Assembly (NCBI RefSeq): GCF_009649845.1
Contig: NZ_WJIE01000007.1
Span: 372,001 to 436,000, forward strand
Source: Polyangium spumosum
Lineage (GTDB): Bacteria; Myxococcota_A; Polyangia; Polyangiales; Polyangiaceae
Reading direction: 5' to 3'
DNA length: 64,000 nucleotides
Both the position numbers and the translations under genes were made by a program. A model generated the notes under the pieces. It was not told where the DNA came from. It saw only the letters and a list, made by a program, of their open reading frames with translations, and did not search any database. Shown one piece after another: positions 1-8,456 of this stretch; within the stretch, counting starts at the first letter, position 1; each line of letters starts with the position of its first letter.

Positions 1-541
1 AGGAGCGCGTGATCAGCATGAGCACGGGGAACGTCGCGAGCGCCGCGAGCGTCAGCTTGCCGCTCACGCGCGCCATGACGTAGAGCGCGCTCGAGAACGC
101 GAACACCGAGTTGACCACGTTGAGGATGCCGAAGCCGAGGAGGAGGCGGACCTGCTGCAGGTCGCTCGTCGAGCGGCTCATGATCTCGCCCGTGGGCATG
201 CGCCGGAAGAACGCGGGGCCGAGCTTGTGCAGCCGCGCGAGCAGGACGGCGCGCAGCTCGTACTCGACGTTCCTGCCGCCGGTGAACATCGTCCAGCGCG
301 AGAGGACACGCACGACCGCCGCCGTGACGACCACGCCCAGCATGAGCAGCGCATCGTCGGCCGCGTCGCTCGCGCGGAGCTGCTCGGCCGCGTCGACGGC
401 GTCGCGCACGAGGAAGTCGCGCTTCGCCATGAGGAGCTGCTGCACGGCGAGGAGGAGCGCGCCGCTCACGTAGAGCCAGAGGTTCCTGCGGAACTGCGCG
501 CCGAGCCCCGAAGGGAACTCGGCCGGATCGAGCTTTCGCAT
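1..541 (-). CDS. ABC exporter, transmembrane domain (partial)
   Basis: The start and about 180 residues are inside the window; the rest lies beyond position 1. The protein begins MRKLDPAEF. It has hydrophobic helices near residues 25-40 and 65-80, then the intracellular-loop signature of type I exporters: a Phe-Phe-Arg segment followed by PTGEIMSRSTSDLQQVR. The remaining residues form another helix pair. This is the membrane half of a fused or half-size ABC transporter of the MsbA/MdlB kind; the ATPase is not visible, so the substrate cannot be named. The ATG shares its A with the TGA of the preceding gene (TGATG), so translation of the two is probably coupled. Confidence 0.85.
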   Translation of the reverse strand, partial: MRKLDPAEFPSGLGAQFRRNLWLYVSGALLLAVQQLLMAKRDFLVRDAVDAAEQLRASDAADDALLMLGVVVTAAVVRVLSRWTMFTGGRNVEYELRAVLLARLHKLGPAFFRRMPTGEIMSRSTSDLQQVRLLLGFGILNVVNSVFAFSSALYVMARVSGKLTLAALATFPVLMLITRS

Positions 542-1926
542 CAGCGCGCTTTGCGAGGCATCGGGGCCGCAGGCCGCCGGTGAGAGCTCTGGATCGCAGG
601 CCGCTCGCGCCCTTCGGGCACGAGCGCGAGGTCCGTCACCTCGATCCGCGTCGACAGGAGCCCGAGGAGCACGCGCGCGCCGCCGCGCCCGTCGAGCTCG
701 CCGACGACGCCGATCTTGTCCGCAAACGCGCCACTCAAGACACGCACGCGCGCGCCCTTCTCCATCGTCGTCGGTCCCGCCGCGGCCGGCGTCGCGGACG
801 CAGGCGCGGGCGTGGGCGTCGCCGCGGGCGGAGGCGCCACGCGAGGCGGCGCGGGCGTCTGCTCGCGATCACGCGGCGGGGGCGGCGCTTGCGGGCGCTG
901 CGGCTCCTGCGGCCTGCCGGAGCGACGCTCGCGATCGCCCTCGGCCTTGCTGCCGGGCTTGAACAACGTGTCGAGCGACGGCCTGCGCGGCGCGCCGTGC
1001 CCCGGACGCGCGCCGTGCCCGAACGGGAGCGCCGAGACGCGTGGCCCCTCGGCCTCACCACGCGCCTTCGCCTCGGCGAGGGATCGCTCGCGCGCGGCGG
1101 CTTGCTCGGCCTGCCACTTCTCGGTCTGGGCCGAGGCCTCCGCGTGCGTCCGGGCGCGCTCGCGCTCGATGCCCTCGAGGCGCCGATCGAGCGCGATGTG
1201 ATCGTTTTGCCGCGACCAGGCGACCAGCGTGTAGATCGGCGCGAGCGCGAGCAGCGCGTCCTCGAGCTGCTCGTCGATCGTCTCCGCGTGCTCGATCGCG
1301 AGCTCGCGCGGCACGGCCCAGCCGATCCAGAGCGGCACTTGCCCCTCGGCCGCGCGCTCCAGCATGCCCTCGATCGCCTCGGGGCTCGCCGCGCTCGCCT
1401 CCACGCGCTCGGCCCCGACGCCCACCGCGAACTGCTCGGGCAGCGCGCGGAGCGCGGCCGTGAGCTCGGCGGCGAGCCCGTCCTTCGCCGCGAGGCGCGC
1501 GCGCAGGTTGTCGATGTCGACCTTCGCCTCGGGGTGCACGGCGAAGCAGACCTCCACGCCGTGCGCGTCGATCCGGAGCGCGAGGAAGGCGTGCCGACCG
1601 TACGGGCTCGGATCATCGATCACGGCCGAGATCGATCGCCCTGCGTCGAGCAAGCGATCGAGCTCCTCGCGCGCGGCGGCGTCGCGCCAGAAGAAGACCC
1701 ACTGGCACTCCACGCGTTTCTTGTTGCGCAGGGTCGGGTGCTCGTCGGAGCCGTGCACGTCGACCGTGATCCCGAGCCCCGCGAGGCGCGTGATCACGCC
1801 GCGGGCCCAGGCGAGCGCGCGTTGCTTCACTTCGAGGCGCGGGCGCGAGTAGGCGTTCGACGTCGCCTTCTCGGGGGCGTAGGCGTCGAAATCGCTGTCG
1901 GTCAGGTGCAAGGGGGCGTGGGTCAT
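541..1926 (-). CDS. Hypothetical protein with C-terminal KOW-like segment
   Basis: 461 residues, starting MTHAPLHLTDSDF. The frame stays open another 70 codons upstream, but that stretch is Arg/Pro-rich without protein-like character, so I chose the ATG at 1926. The first ~270 residues look globular and acidic, with repeated Trp-containing segments. Residues ~270-400 are an Ala/Glu/Arg coiled coil running into a Pro/Ala-rich linker. The last ~50 residues (KGARVRVLSGAFADKIGVV onward) have the pattern of a KOW/NusG-type small beta barrel. I recognise no overall family. Its stop overlaps the start of the ABC exporter gene, which suggests co-expression but not a shared function. Confidence 0.65.
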   Translation of the reverse strand: MTHAPLHLTDSDFDAYAPEKATSNAYSRPRLEVKQRALAWARGVITRLAGLGITVDVHGSDEHPTLRNKKRVECQWVFFWRDAAAREELDRLLDAGRSISAVIDDPSPYGRHAFLALRIDAHGVEVCFAVHPEAKVDIDNLRARLAAKDGLAAELTAALRALPEQFAVGVGAERVEASAASPEAIEGMLERAAEGQVPLWIGWAVPRELAIEHAETIDEQLEDALLALAPIYTLVAWSRQNDHIALDRRLEGIERERARTHAEASAQTEKWQAEQAAARERSLAEAKARGEAEGPRVSALPFGHGARPGHGAPRRPSLDTLFKPGSKAEGDRERRSGRPQEPQRPQAPPPPRDREQTPAPPRVAPPPAATPTPAPASATPAAAGPTTMEKGARVRVLSGAFADKIGVVGELDGRGGARVLLGLLSTRIEVTDLALVPEGRERPAIQSSHRRPAAPMPRKAR

Positions 1927-2229
1927 CGCTCTGCTCGAAGGGCGCTCCTCGTGGCGTGGCGGCGTGCGCGCGGAGCTGCCTCGCACGTGCTCTGCAACGA
2001 AGGCGGGTGGCGTCGTGGCTCCCCTTGTAGCACTGGCGAAAACCCGGTGATATCCCCTCGCGCCTCCGCGCCGCTCGCACAGCCGAGGCGGACCGCGGAG
2101 CCGAGGAACGAGCGCCTTGACCCCGGGGGGCTCCATGTCACCTTGCTCTCCACGATCTCCGAACGCTCGCCCTGCGAAGGCGGGCGTTTTCCCGTGAAAT
2201 CAGCGGCTCGAAGAGGTTCCGGAGTGTCC
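1927..2229. other. Divergent intergenic region
   Basis: 303 bases between two diverging genes. Frames running through it give only Arg/Pro-rich translations. The right-hand gene has a GGAG five bases before its ATG; the left-hand gene has no clear ribosome site. I could not pick out a convincing -35/-10 pair. A longer form of the left-hand protein, starting at 2136, cannot be excluded. Confidence 0.4.
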
Positions 2230-2724
2230 ATGGAGCAGCCCCGAGACGAGCAGATCAACTGCGCGAGCTGCGGCTCGTCGTTCCTCTTTTCCGCCACCGA
2301 CGCGGCCGCGCGCGCCGAGCGTGGCCTTTCGTCCCCGCCGACCCTGTGCAAGCCCTGCTGGCGCGAGAAGCGGTCGAAGAACACGGGGCCGGGCCGCGGC
2401 GCAGCATCCTCGTCTGCCTCGCCGCGCCCGAGAGATCCGCGCCGCAACGAGCCCCACGCGCGCCCCGGTCGCTACACGGGCGACGTGAACGAATACCGCA
2501 GCCCGATGCCCGATCCGCACTTCGCTACGTACCCCACGCACGGCCGCCCGGCCTCCCCGGCGCCCCGCGGCGGCGGTTTCTCGCATCGCGGCCCGGGCCC
2601 GCGTGGCCGAGGTTTCCCGATCACGTGCGCGGCCTGCGGCGTCGCGGCGACCGTCCCGTTCAGGCCGGCCGAGGGCCAGAAGGTCTACTGCCGGGCCTGC
2701 TTCCAGGCAGAAAAACCGTCCTGA
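2230..2724 (+). CDS. Zinc-ribbon protein with CxxC-x17-CxxC motif
   Basis: 164 residues with two zinc ribbons joined by a basic, disordered Arg/Pro/Gly linker. The first, near residues 11-42, is CASC...CKPC with aromatic residues between, as in the probable zinc-ribbon family. The second, near residues 137-161, is CAAC, exactly 17 residues, then CRAC, which matches the CxxC-x17-CxxC pattern common in deltaproteobacterial proteins. Such proteins presumably bind zinc; their role is unknown. The ATG at 2230 is preceded by GGAG at five bases. A stable hairpin followed by five Ts lies just downstream. Confidence 0.8.
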   Translation: MEQPRDEQINCASCGSSFLFSATDAAARAERGLSSPPTLCKPCWREKRSKNTGPGRGAASSSASPRPRDPRRNEPHARPGRYTGDVNEYRSPMPDPHFATYPTHGRPASPAPRGGGFSHRGPGPRGRGFPITCAACGVAATVPFRPAEGQKVYCRACFQAEKPS

Positions 2725-2730
2725 AGGACA

Positions 2731-2779
2731 GCCCCTCACCCCGAACCCCTCTCCCGCCGGGAGAGGGGAGAAGATTTTT
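2731..2779 (+). terminator. Terminator-like hairpin in a dispersed repeat
   Basis: A perfect 10-bp stem (CCCCTCTCCC / GGGAGAGGGG, 2746-2755 and 2759-2768) with a GCC loop is followed by AGAAGA and five Ts. It fits an intrinsic terminator for the zinc-ribbon gene and sits against the stop codon of the convergent kinase. The flanking sequence (CCCCTCACCCCGAACCCCTC) resembles a hairpin repeat seen between genes in many bacteria. A weaker relative lies near 27715. Confidence 0.65.
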
Positions 2780-4671
2780 CAGACGATCTCGCAGGTGAGC
2801 TCGGGCGTGAACCCGAGCTCGCCCGTGGTGATCGCCACGCGTACGTCGAAGCTCGCGGCGCGGCGCGCGGTCTCCTCGACCATCCCCACCACCCAGAGCC
2901 GCAGCGCGAGCGAGGCCGGCTCGAACTCCGCGATCTGCAGGACCACCTTGCCGGTCTGGCTCGAGCCCACCTTCCACGCGCCGAAGCTGAAGAGGCGCGA
3001 CCAGATCGAGATCCCGCGGCGGATCGCGATCTGCAGATCCGGCGCGGGTCGGAGCACGCTGCGCACCGTGTTGTGGAGCTCGCCGCCGATCGCGAGGCGG
3101 CCGAGCGCGCGCCATCGTGAAGGCTCGTGCAGCGAGATCGCGGTCGCGATCTCCATGTACGCGTCGAGCGCCTCGAGGTCGTACGCGACGAGCGCGTTGA
3201 TCGAGTCGTTGAGGAAGTCCTCGGCGTACCGCTGCGGGAGCTGCGCGACGACCTGCTCGCGCACGCGTGGCCCCGCGTCCTCGGTGAGGGCCTTGTCCAC
3301 GGCGCGGAGCACGGCGCCGCGCACCTGGTACATGCCGGGGAAACGCGACGACGCCGAGCGCGAGGGGACGTAACGCGACGGCGGCCCCGCGGAGGACGAG
3401 CTCGCCGAAGAGGTCCCCGACGTCGAGGCCGCGCTGCGCGCCACGCCGAACGGGCGCGGCATCGCCGGAGGCACGAGCGGCTCGACGTTGCGCTGCGGGG
3501 CGATGTAGTCGCCTCGCGGCGGCGGCCCGGGATCACTCGCGCGACCGGAGCTGCCCGAGATGCTCGGCACGACGCGCGTCGGCGCGTACGGGATCGAGGC
3601 CCCCGGATCGCTGAAGCTCGTGCGCACGGCGGGCCGGATCGGCGGCGGAGGCGGCTCGCGCATGGGCGTGTTGTTCAGGCGATCGGGCTCGGGCAGGATC
3701 GTGGCCGGGGGCGACGGCGGCGGCATGCCTTGCGCTTGCTGCACGCTCGCGTGCGCGACGCGCCTCGGCACGTTGATGATCCGACCGAGCGCCATCGAGC
3801 GCTTCATCGGATCCGACGAGAAGCGCTCGAGCTCGCGGGCCACCTCGCCCGCGGTGGCGTACCTCTTCATCGGATCCTTCTGCAGGAGCCTCGCGACCAC
3901 CGCCTCGAGCCGCGGATCGACGTGTACGCCCGCCGCGGCGAGCGTGGGCGCCTCGGCGTGCACCACGCGGAACGCCGTCGCGACGGCCGTCGGCGCGCGG
4001 AACGGGCGCGTGCCCGTGAGCAGCTCGTAGAGCAACACGCCGACGGCGAAGAGATCGCTGCGGCCGTCGATCGGCGCGTCGCCCGTGGCCTGCTCGGGCG
4101 AGAGATAGTCGGGCGTCCCGAAGACCACGCCCGTGCGCGTGCGCGGCGAGGGCCCGCTCGAGTCGAGCACCTTCGCGATGCCGAAATCCAGAAGCCTTAC
4201 GACCGCTTGACCTCGCGACGCGTCGAACGCGACGAAGACGTTCTCGGGCTTCAGATCACGATGGATGATGCCCACGCGGTGCGCGGCGTCGAGCGCCTCG
4301 AGCACCGGGATACACGTCCCGACCGCGGCGTCGACGTCGAAGCGCCCGAGGCGCTGCAACGCGGAGCCCACGCCCTCGCCTTCGAGGTGCTCCATCACGA
4401 TGTAGGGGCCCATCTCCCCCACGCCCGCGTCGATCACGTCGACGATGTTCGGGTGGCGGATGCGGTTGACCGCCTGGGCCTCCTGGAAGAAGCGCTGCGC
4501 GAGCTCGGTGTTCTCCGACAGCTCGGGGTGGAGGAACTTGATCGCGACCGCGCGGCCGGCGAGCACGTTCTCCGCACGAAAGACGTGACCCATCCCGCCA
4601 CCGCCGATGCGCTCTGCAAGGCGGTACTTGTTGTCGACGATCGCGCCGGGGGCGGGAGTTCGAGAAGCCAT
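2779..4671 (-). CDS. Ser/Thr protein kinase with DUF2378-like C-terminal domain
   Basis: 630 residues. The Hanks-type kinase domain covers residues ~15-275: Gly-rich loop GGGGMG, Lys45 (VAIKFL), HRD at 137-139, DFG at 162-164, and a GTPDYLSPEQ activation segment, so all catalytic residues are present. A Pro/Ser-rich linker (~280-440) follows, then a ~180-residue globular domain with an AEDFLNDSINALVAYD helix and an RRGISIWSRLFSFGAW segment. That domain resembles the DUF2378 family, which is known mainly from myxobacteria. No transmembrane helix is evident, so the kinase is probably cytoplasmic. It faces the zinc-ribbon gene tail to tail. The substrate is unknown. Confidence 0.9.
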   Translation of the reverse strand: MASRTPAPGAIVDNKYRLAERIGGGGMGHVFRAENVLAGRAVAIKFLHPELSENTELAQRFFQEAQAVNRIRHPNIVDVIDAGVGEMGPYIVMEHLEGEGVGSALQRLGRFDVDAAVGTCIPVLEALDAAHRVGIIHRDLKPENVFVAFDASRGQAVVRLLDFGIAKVLDSSGPSPRTRTGVVFGTPDYLSPEQATGDAPIDGRSDLFAVGVLLYELLTGTRPFRAPTAVATAFRVVHAEAPTLAAAGVHVDPRLEAVVARLLQKDPMKRYATAGEVARELERFSSDPMKRSMALGRIINVPRRVAHASVQQAQGMPPPSPPATILPEPDRLNNTPMREPPPPPIRPAVRTSFSDPGASIPYAPTRVVPSISGSSGRASDPGPPPRGDYIAPQRNVEPLVPPAMPRPFGVARSAASTSGTSSASSSSAGPPSRYVPSRSASSRFPGMYQVRGAVLRAVDKALTEDAGPRVREQVVAQLPQRYAEDFLNDSINALVAYDLEALDAYMEIATAISLHEPSRWRALGRLAIGGELHNTVRSVLRPAPDLQIAIRRGISIWSRLFSFGAWKVGSSQTGKVVLQIAEFEPASLALRLWVVGMVEETARRAASFDVRVAITTGELGFTPELTCEIV

Positions 4672-4930
4672 TCAGCCGGTGGACATGCTCGGATCCAGGT
4701 GGACTCGCCTCGGGGTTCGGCCCTCGGCCCCGCCTCGAGGCGGAGCCACTACGATACCCGCCTCCCAGGGCGAGGAGCCACTTCGGATGGTGCCAAGATA
4801 GCGAATCTCGGAGAGAGTTGGGGCCTCTTCGTTCCGCCCCCTCGTCCTTGTGCGCCGTTGTTGGGCCATCCCACGTTCCTTCCCCCAGGATCGCGTGACA
4901 AACTTCACATTGCTCCGCGCCGTCCCGCCT

Positions 4931-5770
4931 TCAACCCGGAGGAACGCGGAGAGCCGCGAGGGTCGTGGCGAGCTCGGCGAAGCCCCGTCCCATGGCGGCG
5001 TGGGTCACATACTTCGGCGGGACGGGCAACGTGGGCAAGTAGGCGCGCACGTTCGCCACGCCGATCGTGGTCGTGAACGCCACGAAGGCCGCCGCGTCGT
5101 TGCCGCTGTCGCCCACGAACGCATGGGCCAGCCGCGCGCGGACCGGGTCCTGCCCGAACGCGGATTCGAGGAGGCGGAGGGTGCCCGTCGCCTTGTCGGC
5201 GGGGTCGTACGAGAGGTGCAGGTGCACGCTCGACGCGAGCGTGTGGACCCCGCGCCGCGAAGCCTCCGCGCGCATGGCCGCGACGTCCTCGGCCTGCGCG
5301 CGGCAGTGTTCGCCGATGTCGAGGGTGACGTCCGTGAACCGAGCGGCGTTGTCGTCCGCGAGCGCCACGGTCGGAAAGCGCCGGCAGAGCTCCTCGGCGA
5401 GGGCCCGGAGCTCCACGCGCCGCGCCCCGGCCGCCGCGAGATCCGCCGGGAACACGCAGCTCGAGCGAGGCGCGCCGGGCGGGCGCCGCTCCTTGACGAA
5501 GGCCACGGCGCCGTTCTCGGCGACGGCCGCGTCGATCGGCCACTGTCGCACGAGCACCTCGGCCCACCCGGCGGGCCGCCCCGTGCACGCGACGAGCCGG
5601 AGCCCCGCCTCCCGCAACCGGAAGAGCGACGCATACGCGACCTCCGTGAGCTCGCCGTGATCGAGCAGCGTGTCGTCCAGATCGAAGACGAGCCCCGAGA
5701 GGCCCCGCGCCTCCTCCGGGCGGAGCGCGTCGATCGGGCGCGACGGGTTCTGGGGCGCGGAGCCCGTCAC
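4931..5770 (-). CDS. HAD-superfamily hydrolase (Cof-type phosphatase)
   Basis: 279 residues. Motif I is VFDLDDTLLD near residue 30 (nucleophile plus acid/base Asp). ACTGRP is motif II, a Lys lies in KATG, and motif IV is GDSGNDAAAF. An inserted cap domain lies between motifs II and III, as in Cof/mannosyl-3-phosphoglycerate phosphatase-type enzymes, so it probably dephosphorylates a small phosphorylated metabolite or sugar. It starts with GTG at 5770, overlapping the TGA of the methyltransferase gene (GTGA), so the two are translationally coupled. The frame continues far upstream through the neighbouring gene, but that is an out-of-frame shadow. Confidence 0.88.
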   Translation of the reverse strand: MTGSAPQNPSRPIDALRPEEARGLSGLVFDLDDTLLDHGELTEVAYASLFRLREAGLRLVACTGRPAGWAEVLVRQWPIDAAVAENGAVAFVKERRPPGAPRSSCVFPADLAAAGARRVELRALAEELCRRFPTVALADDNAARFTDVTLDIGEHCRAQAEDVAAMRAEASRRGVHTLASSVHLHLSYDPADKATGTLRLLESAFGQDPVRARLAHAFVGDSGNDAAAFVAFTTTIGVANVRAYLPTLPVPPKYVTHAAMGRGFAELATTLAALRVPPG

Positions 5771-7047
5771 AGCGCCTCGAGCCGCGCGATCACGCTCTTC
5801 AGGTAGAGCCCCTCCGGGAACGCGGCGCTCACCGGGTGGTCCGCGCCCTGGAAGTGCCGATCGAAGATCACCGCGTGCATCCGCGCCTCCCGCGCGCCGA
5901 GGGCGAGCGCGCGCGCGAGGTCGTCGATCGACACCGCGCTCGAGCACGAGCAGAGCACGAAGATCCCTCCGGCCTTCGTCGCCCGGCAGCCCGCGGCGGC
6001 GAGCGCCTTGTACGCGCCGAGCGCCCCCTCCTTCGCGCCGCGCGTGGGCGAGAGCTTCGGCGGATCGCAGAGCACGATGTCGAAGCCGCCCTCGGCCGAG
6101 GCGCGCGAGAGCGCGTGGCGCGCGTCCTCGCGCTGGAAATGGATCCGCCCGAGCAGCCCGTTCTTGCGCGCGCACTCGGCGCCGACCTCGATCGCGAGCG
6201 CGCTCTCGTCGACCGCGACGACCTCCGTCGCGCCTCCCCGCGCGGCCGCCATCGCGAACGTCCCCACGAAGGAGAACGCGTCGAGCACCCGCCGCCCGTG
6301 CGCGAGCTGCTCGACCCGCGCCCGGAGCGTGCGCTGATCCAGGTAAAAGCCCGTCTTTTGCCCGAGCGCGAGCGGGATCTCGTACGCGAGCCCGCGCTCC
6401 ATGAACGTGAACCGATCGAGGCTCGTGTCTCCGCGGACCACCCCCGCGGCGGCCTCGAAGCCCTCCTTCTTCGCGAGCTCGACCGAGGTGCGGTCGACGA
6501 TCGCGCGCGGCGAGAGCAGCTCGGAGAGCGCGTCGAACACGATCCCCTCGCGCCGCTTGACGCCGATCGTGCCGATCTGCACGACGGCCACGTCGCCGAG
6601 GACGTCGACGACGAGCCCGGGCAGCCCGTCCCCCTCGGCGTGGATCAGCCGATAGGCCGTGGTCTCGTGGCCCGCGGCGTGGTTCGGCAGCCCGAGGTCG
6701 CGCCGGTGCTGGATGGCCCGCTCGATGCGGCGGCGGAAGAGGGCGCCGTCGATGGGCGCGTCGTCGCGGGTGTAGATGCGGACGGGGATGGCCGATCGGG
6801 GGGTGTAGAGGCCATGTCCCAGGGTCGAGCCGTGGGGATCGACGACCTTGACCTCGTCGCCGGCGAGGGCGCCGCCCTCGATGCGGGCGATGGCCTGCGC
6901 GAAGACCCAGGGGTGTCCGGTCCAGACGGGCCTCACGTGGCCCGGCTTGAGGGTGACCGTGGGGATGGGGGACCCTGTCCGACGCCCCTCGGGGCGCGCA
7001 GGACTCGGGTCGGGGGCATTGGCGGAAATTTTCGCGCGCGCGTTCAT
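5767..7047 (-). CDS. Class I SAM-dependent rRNA methyltransferase, RlmI-like
   Basis: 426 residues. An N-terminal PUA domain (~25-110, RPVWTGHPWVFAQAI) is followed by a Rossmann methyltransferase: DAFSFVGTF for SAM binding, LCDPPKLSP as the catalytic Pro-Pro loop and LCSCSSAV as the cysteine loop. This architecture matches RlmI/RlmL-type 23S rRNA (cytosine-5) methyltransferases. I chose the ATG at 7047 because the upstream extension from 7209 is low-complexity and the start MNARAKISAN leads directly to the PUA domain. It is coupled to the HAD gene downstream. The exact target base cannot be told from sequence alone. Confidence 0.88.
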   Translation of the reverse strand: MNARAKISANAPDPSPARPEGRRTGSPIPTVTLKPGHVRPVWTGHPWVFAQAIARIEGGALAGDEVKVVDPHGSTLGHGLYTPRSAIPVRIYTRDDAPIDGALFRRRIERAIQHRRDLGLPNHAAGHETTAYRLIHAEGDGLPGLVVDVLGDVAVVQIGTIGVKRREGIVFDALSELLSPRAIVDRTSVELAKKEGFEAAAGVVRGDTSLDRFTFMERGLAYEIPLALGQKTGFYLDQRTLRARVEQLAHGRRVLDAFSFVGTFAMAAARGGATEVVAVDESALAIEVGAECARKNGLLGRIHFQREDARHALSRASAEGGFDIVLCDPPKLSPTRGAKEGALGAYKALAAAGCRATKAGGIFVLCSCSSAVSIDDLARALALGAREARMHAVIFDRHFQGADHPVSAAFPEGLYLKSVIARLEAL

Positions 7048-7260
7048 GGGGACGTGCCGCTCCGGGGTGCGGGGCCGGTCGGAGAAACGAGGGGCGCCCT
7101 GCTCGGAAGGCGTACCGATGGGCGACCGGCTGGGGTATTGTTCTCTGTGGGCAGGAGCTTGGCCACCGTGTGAACCATTCATCACAGCCCGCCGTGGCGG
7201 ACGATGCACGCGATTGCACCGAGATCTCGCGTGGAGCGTCTACCGAAGCATGCTGGCCGA

Positions 7261-7281
7261 TGGCACTCCGGTTGCTAGGCT
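7261..7281 (+). promoter_or_regulatory. Sigma-54 type -24/-12 element overlapping an extended -10
   Basis: TGGCACTCCGGTTGCT at 7261-7276 matches the sigma-54 consensus (TGGCAC, N5, TTGCW) at every conserved position and spacing. It would start transcription near 7287, 20 bases before the ATG and just before the ribosome site. The overlapping TGCTAGGCT (7273-7281) also looks like an extended -10 for the housekeeping sigma factor, but no -35 is seen at the right distance. I favour sigma-54. Confidence 0.6.
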
Positions 7282-7306
7282 GCAAGAACAAACGAGGAGT
7301 CGTCCC

Positions 7307-8359
7307 ATGCGCCGCTTGACCCCTGCTTTGATCGTGGCCGCCGCTGCACTGAGCCAACCCGCCGTCGCGCTCGCGGACTGCCCGCCTGGCGCGTGGTTCT
7401 GCGAGTCGGAGGACCTGGGCCCGGACAACGTGCAAGTCGCTCCCCCCGAGGCCGAAGCGCTTCCGCCTCCGCCCGCCGCCGAGGAGCTGCCCGAGGTCGA
7501 TGAGCTGCCGCCCGCGCGAACCGCGCCCGCGCAGCGCTCGCAACCTCCGGTCGTCATCTATCAACCCGCGCAACCCGCGCCGCGGGTCGTGCAGACCCAG
7601 CCGCAGGCGCGCACGCAGATCATCATCATCGCGCCGGGTGCCAGGACGCACGTGGTTCGTCGGCGCCACCCCGCCGTTCGTGTCGCGCCTCCGCCGGCTC
7701 CGCCGCCGCCGGTCCGTTACACCACGGCGCCGTCGCGCCTGCGCGTGCCGCACACGGCGCCCGCGAAGCGCCGCTGGCAGCCGGAGTGGGGCCTCAACCT
7801 GCGCCTGCAGGGCCTCACGATGGGCGGCGATCGCCACCGCGACAACGGCAGCCCCGCCGCGCACCCCGACGCGGGCATGGGCGGCTTTGGTCTCGGGTTG
7901 CGCTACCGCCCCGTGCCTGCGTTCGCCGTCGAGGGCTCGTTCGACATCATCGGCGGGACCGACTTCAACGGCTTCGATCGCGTCGAGACCCCGTTCTCGC
8001 TGAACGGCCTCCTCTACGTGAACCCGCGCAGCCGCGCGCAGTTTTACCTGACGGGCGGCGTGCACTGGTCGAGCGCGACGGTGCAGTCGGAGAACGCGGA
8101 CCCGCGTTTGTCGCCGAACCGCGACAACAACAACTTCTCCGCCGAGTACAGCTACTTCGGCGGGCAAGGTGGCATCGGCCTCGAGTTCCGCGTCTCGCGC
8201 AGGCTCGCGCTCAACGTCGACGCGCTCGCGTTCGTCCGCACGCGGACGGACGACAACGCCGAGAGCGGGCCGGCCGAGTTCATCGACGCGAACACGGGTC
8301 GCTCGACGAACACCTCCGGCGGCGGCCTCTTCCGCGGCGGCCTGACCTTCTGGTGGTGA
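7307..8359 (+). CDS. Outer-membrane beta-barrel protein
   Basis: 350 residues. A Sec signal peptide (MRRLTPALIVAAAALSQPAVALA) is followed by a ~130-residue Pro/Val-rich periplasmic or surface region. From ~residue 160 there are alternating hydrophobic strands typical of an 8-12-strand barrel (LRYRPVPAFAVEGSFDIIGG, FYLTGGVHW), ending in the aromatic residue expected of a barrel's last strand (GGLTFWW). No specific porin family is recognised. The ATG at 7307 has a strong GAGGAG seven bases upstream (7294-7299). It stands alone between a divergent methyltransferase gene and lnt. Confidence 0.82.
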   Translation: MRRLTPALIVAAAALSQPAVALADCPPGAWFCESEDLGPDNVQVAPPEAEALPPPPAAEELPEVDELPPARTAPAQRSQPPVVIYQPAQPAPRVVQTQPQARTQIIIIAPGARTHVVRRRHPAVRVAPPPAPPPPVRYTTAPSRLRVPHTAPAKRRWQPEWGLNLRLQGLTMGGDRHRDNGSPAAHPDAGMGGFGLGLRYRPVPAFAVEGSFDIIGGTDFNGFDRVETPFSLNGLLYVNPRSRAQFYLTGGVHWSSATVQSENADPRLSPNRDNNNFSAEYSYFGGQGGIGLEFRVSRRLALNVDALAFVRTRTDDNAESGPAEFIDANTGRSTNTSGGGLFRGGLTFWW

Positions 8360-8364
8360 CGGGC

Positions 8365-8383
8365 GCGCCGGGCCACCCGGCGC
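8365..8383 (+). terminator. GC-rich hairpin after the outer-membrane gene
   Basis: A perfect 8-bp stem (GCGCCGGG / CCCGGCGC) with a CCA loop lies six bases after the stop codon. There is no T tract, so it may be a Rho-independent terminator of the U-less kind or an mRNA 3' stabiliser. Confidence 0.4.
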
Positions 8384-8456
8384 CGCGCCCTCGCCGCTGC
8401 TAGATCCTCCCCACGCCGGCCCGGCCCTCTCTCCTCGCCGGGCCACACATCCCCCG

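Noticed and set aside
580-2724. 714-codon open frame on the plus strand
   Set aside because: Only the last 164 codons (from 2230) look like protein, with two zinc ribbons. The first part is antisense to the KOW-like gene.
4672-4908. 78-codon frame ending directly before the kinase start (TGAATG)
   Set aside because: Ser/Arg/Gly-rich with no structure-like pattern; more likely the kinase leader.
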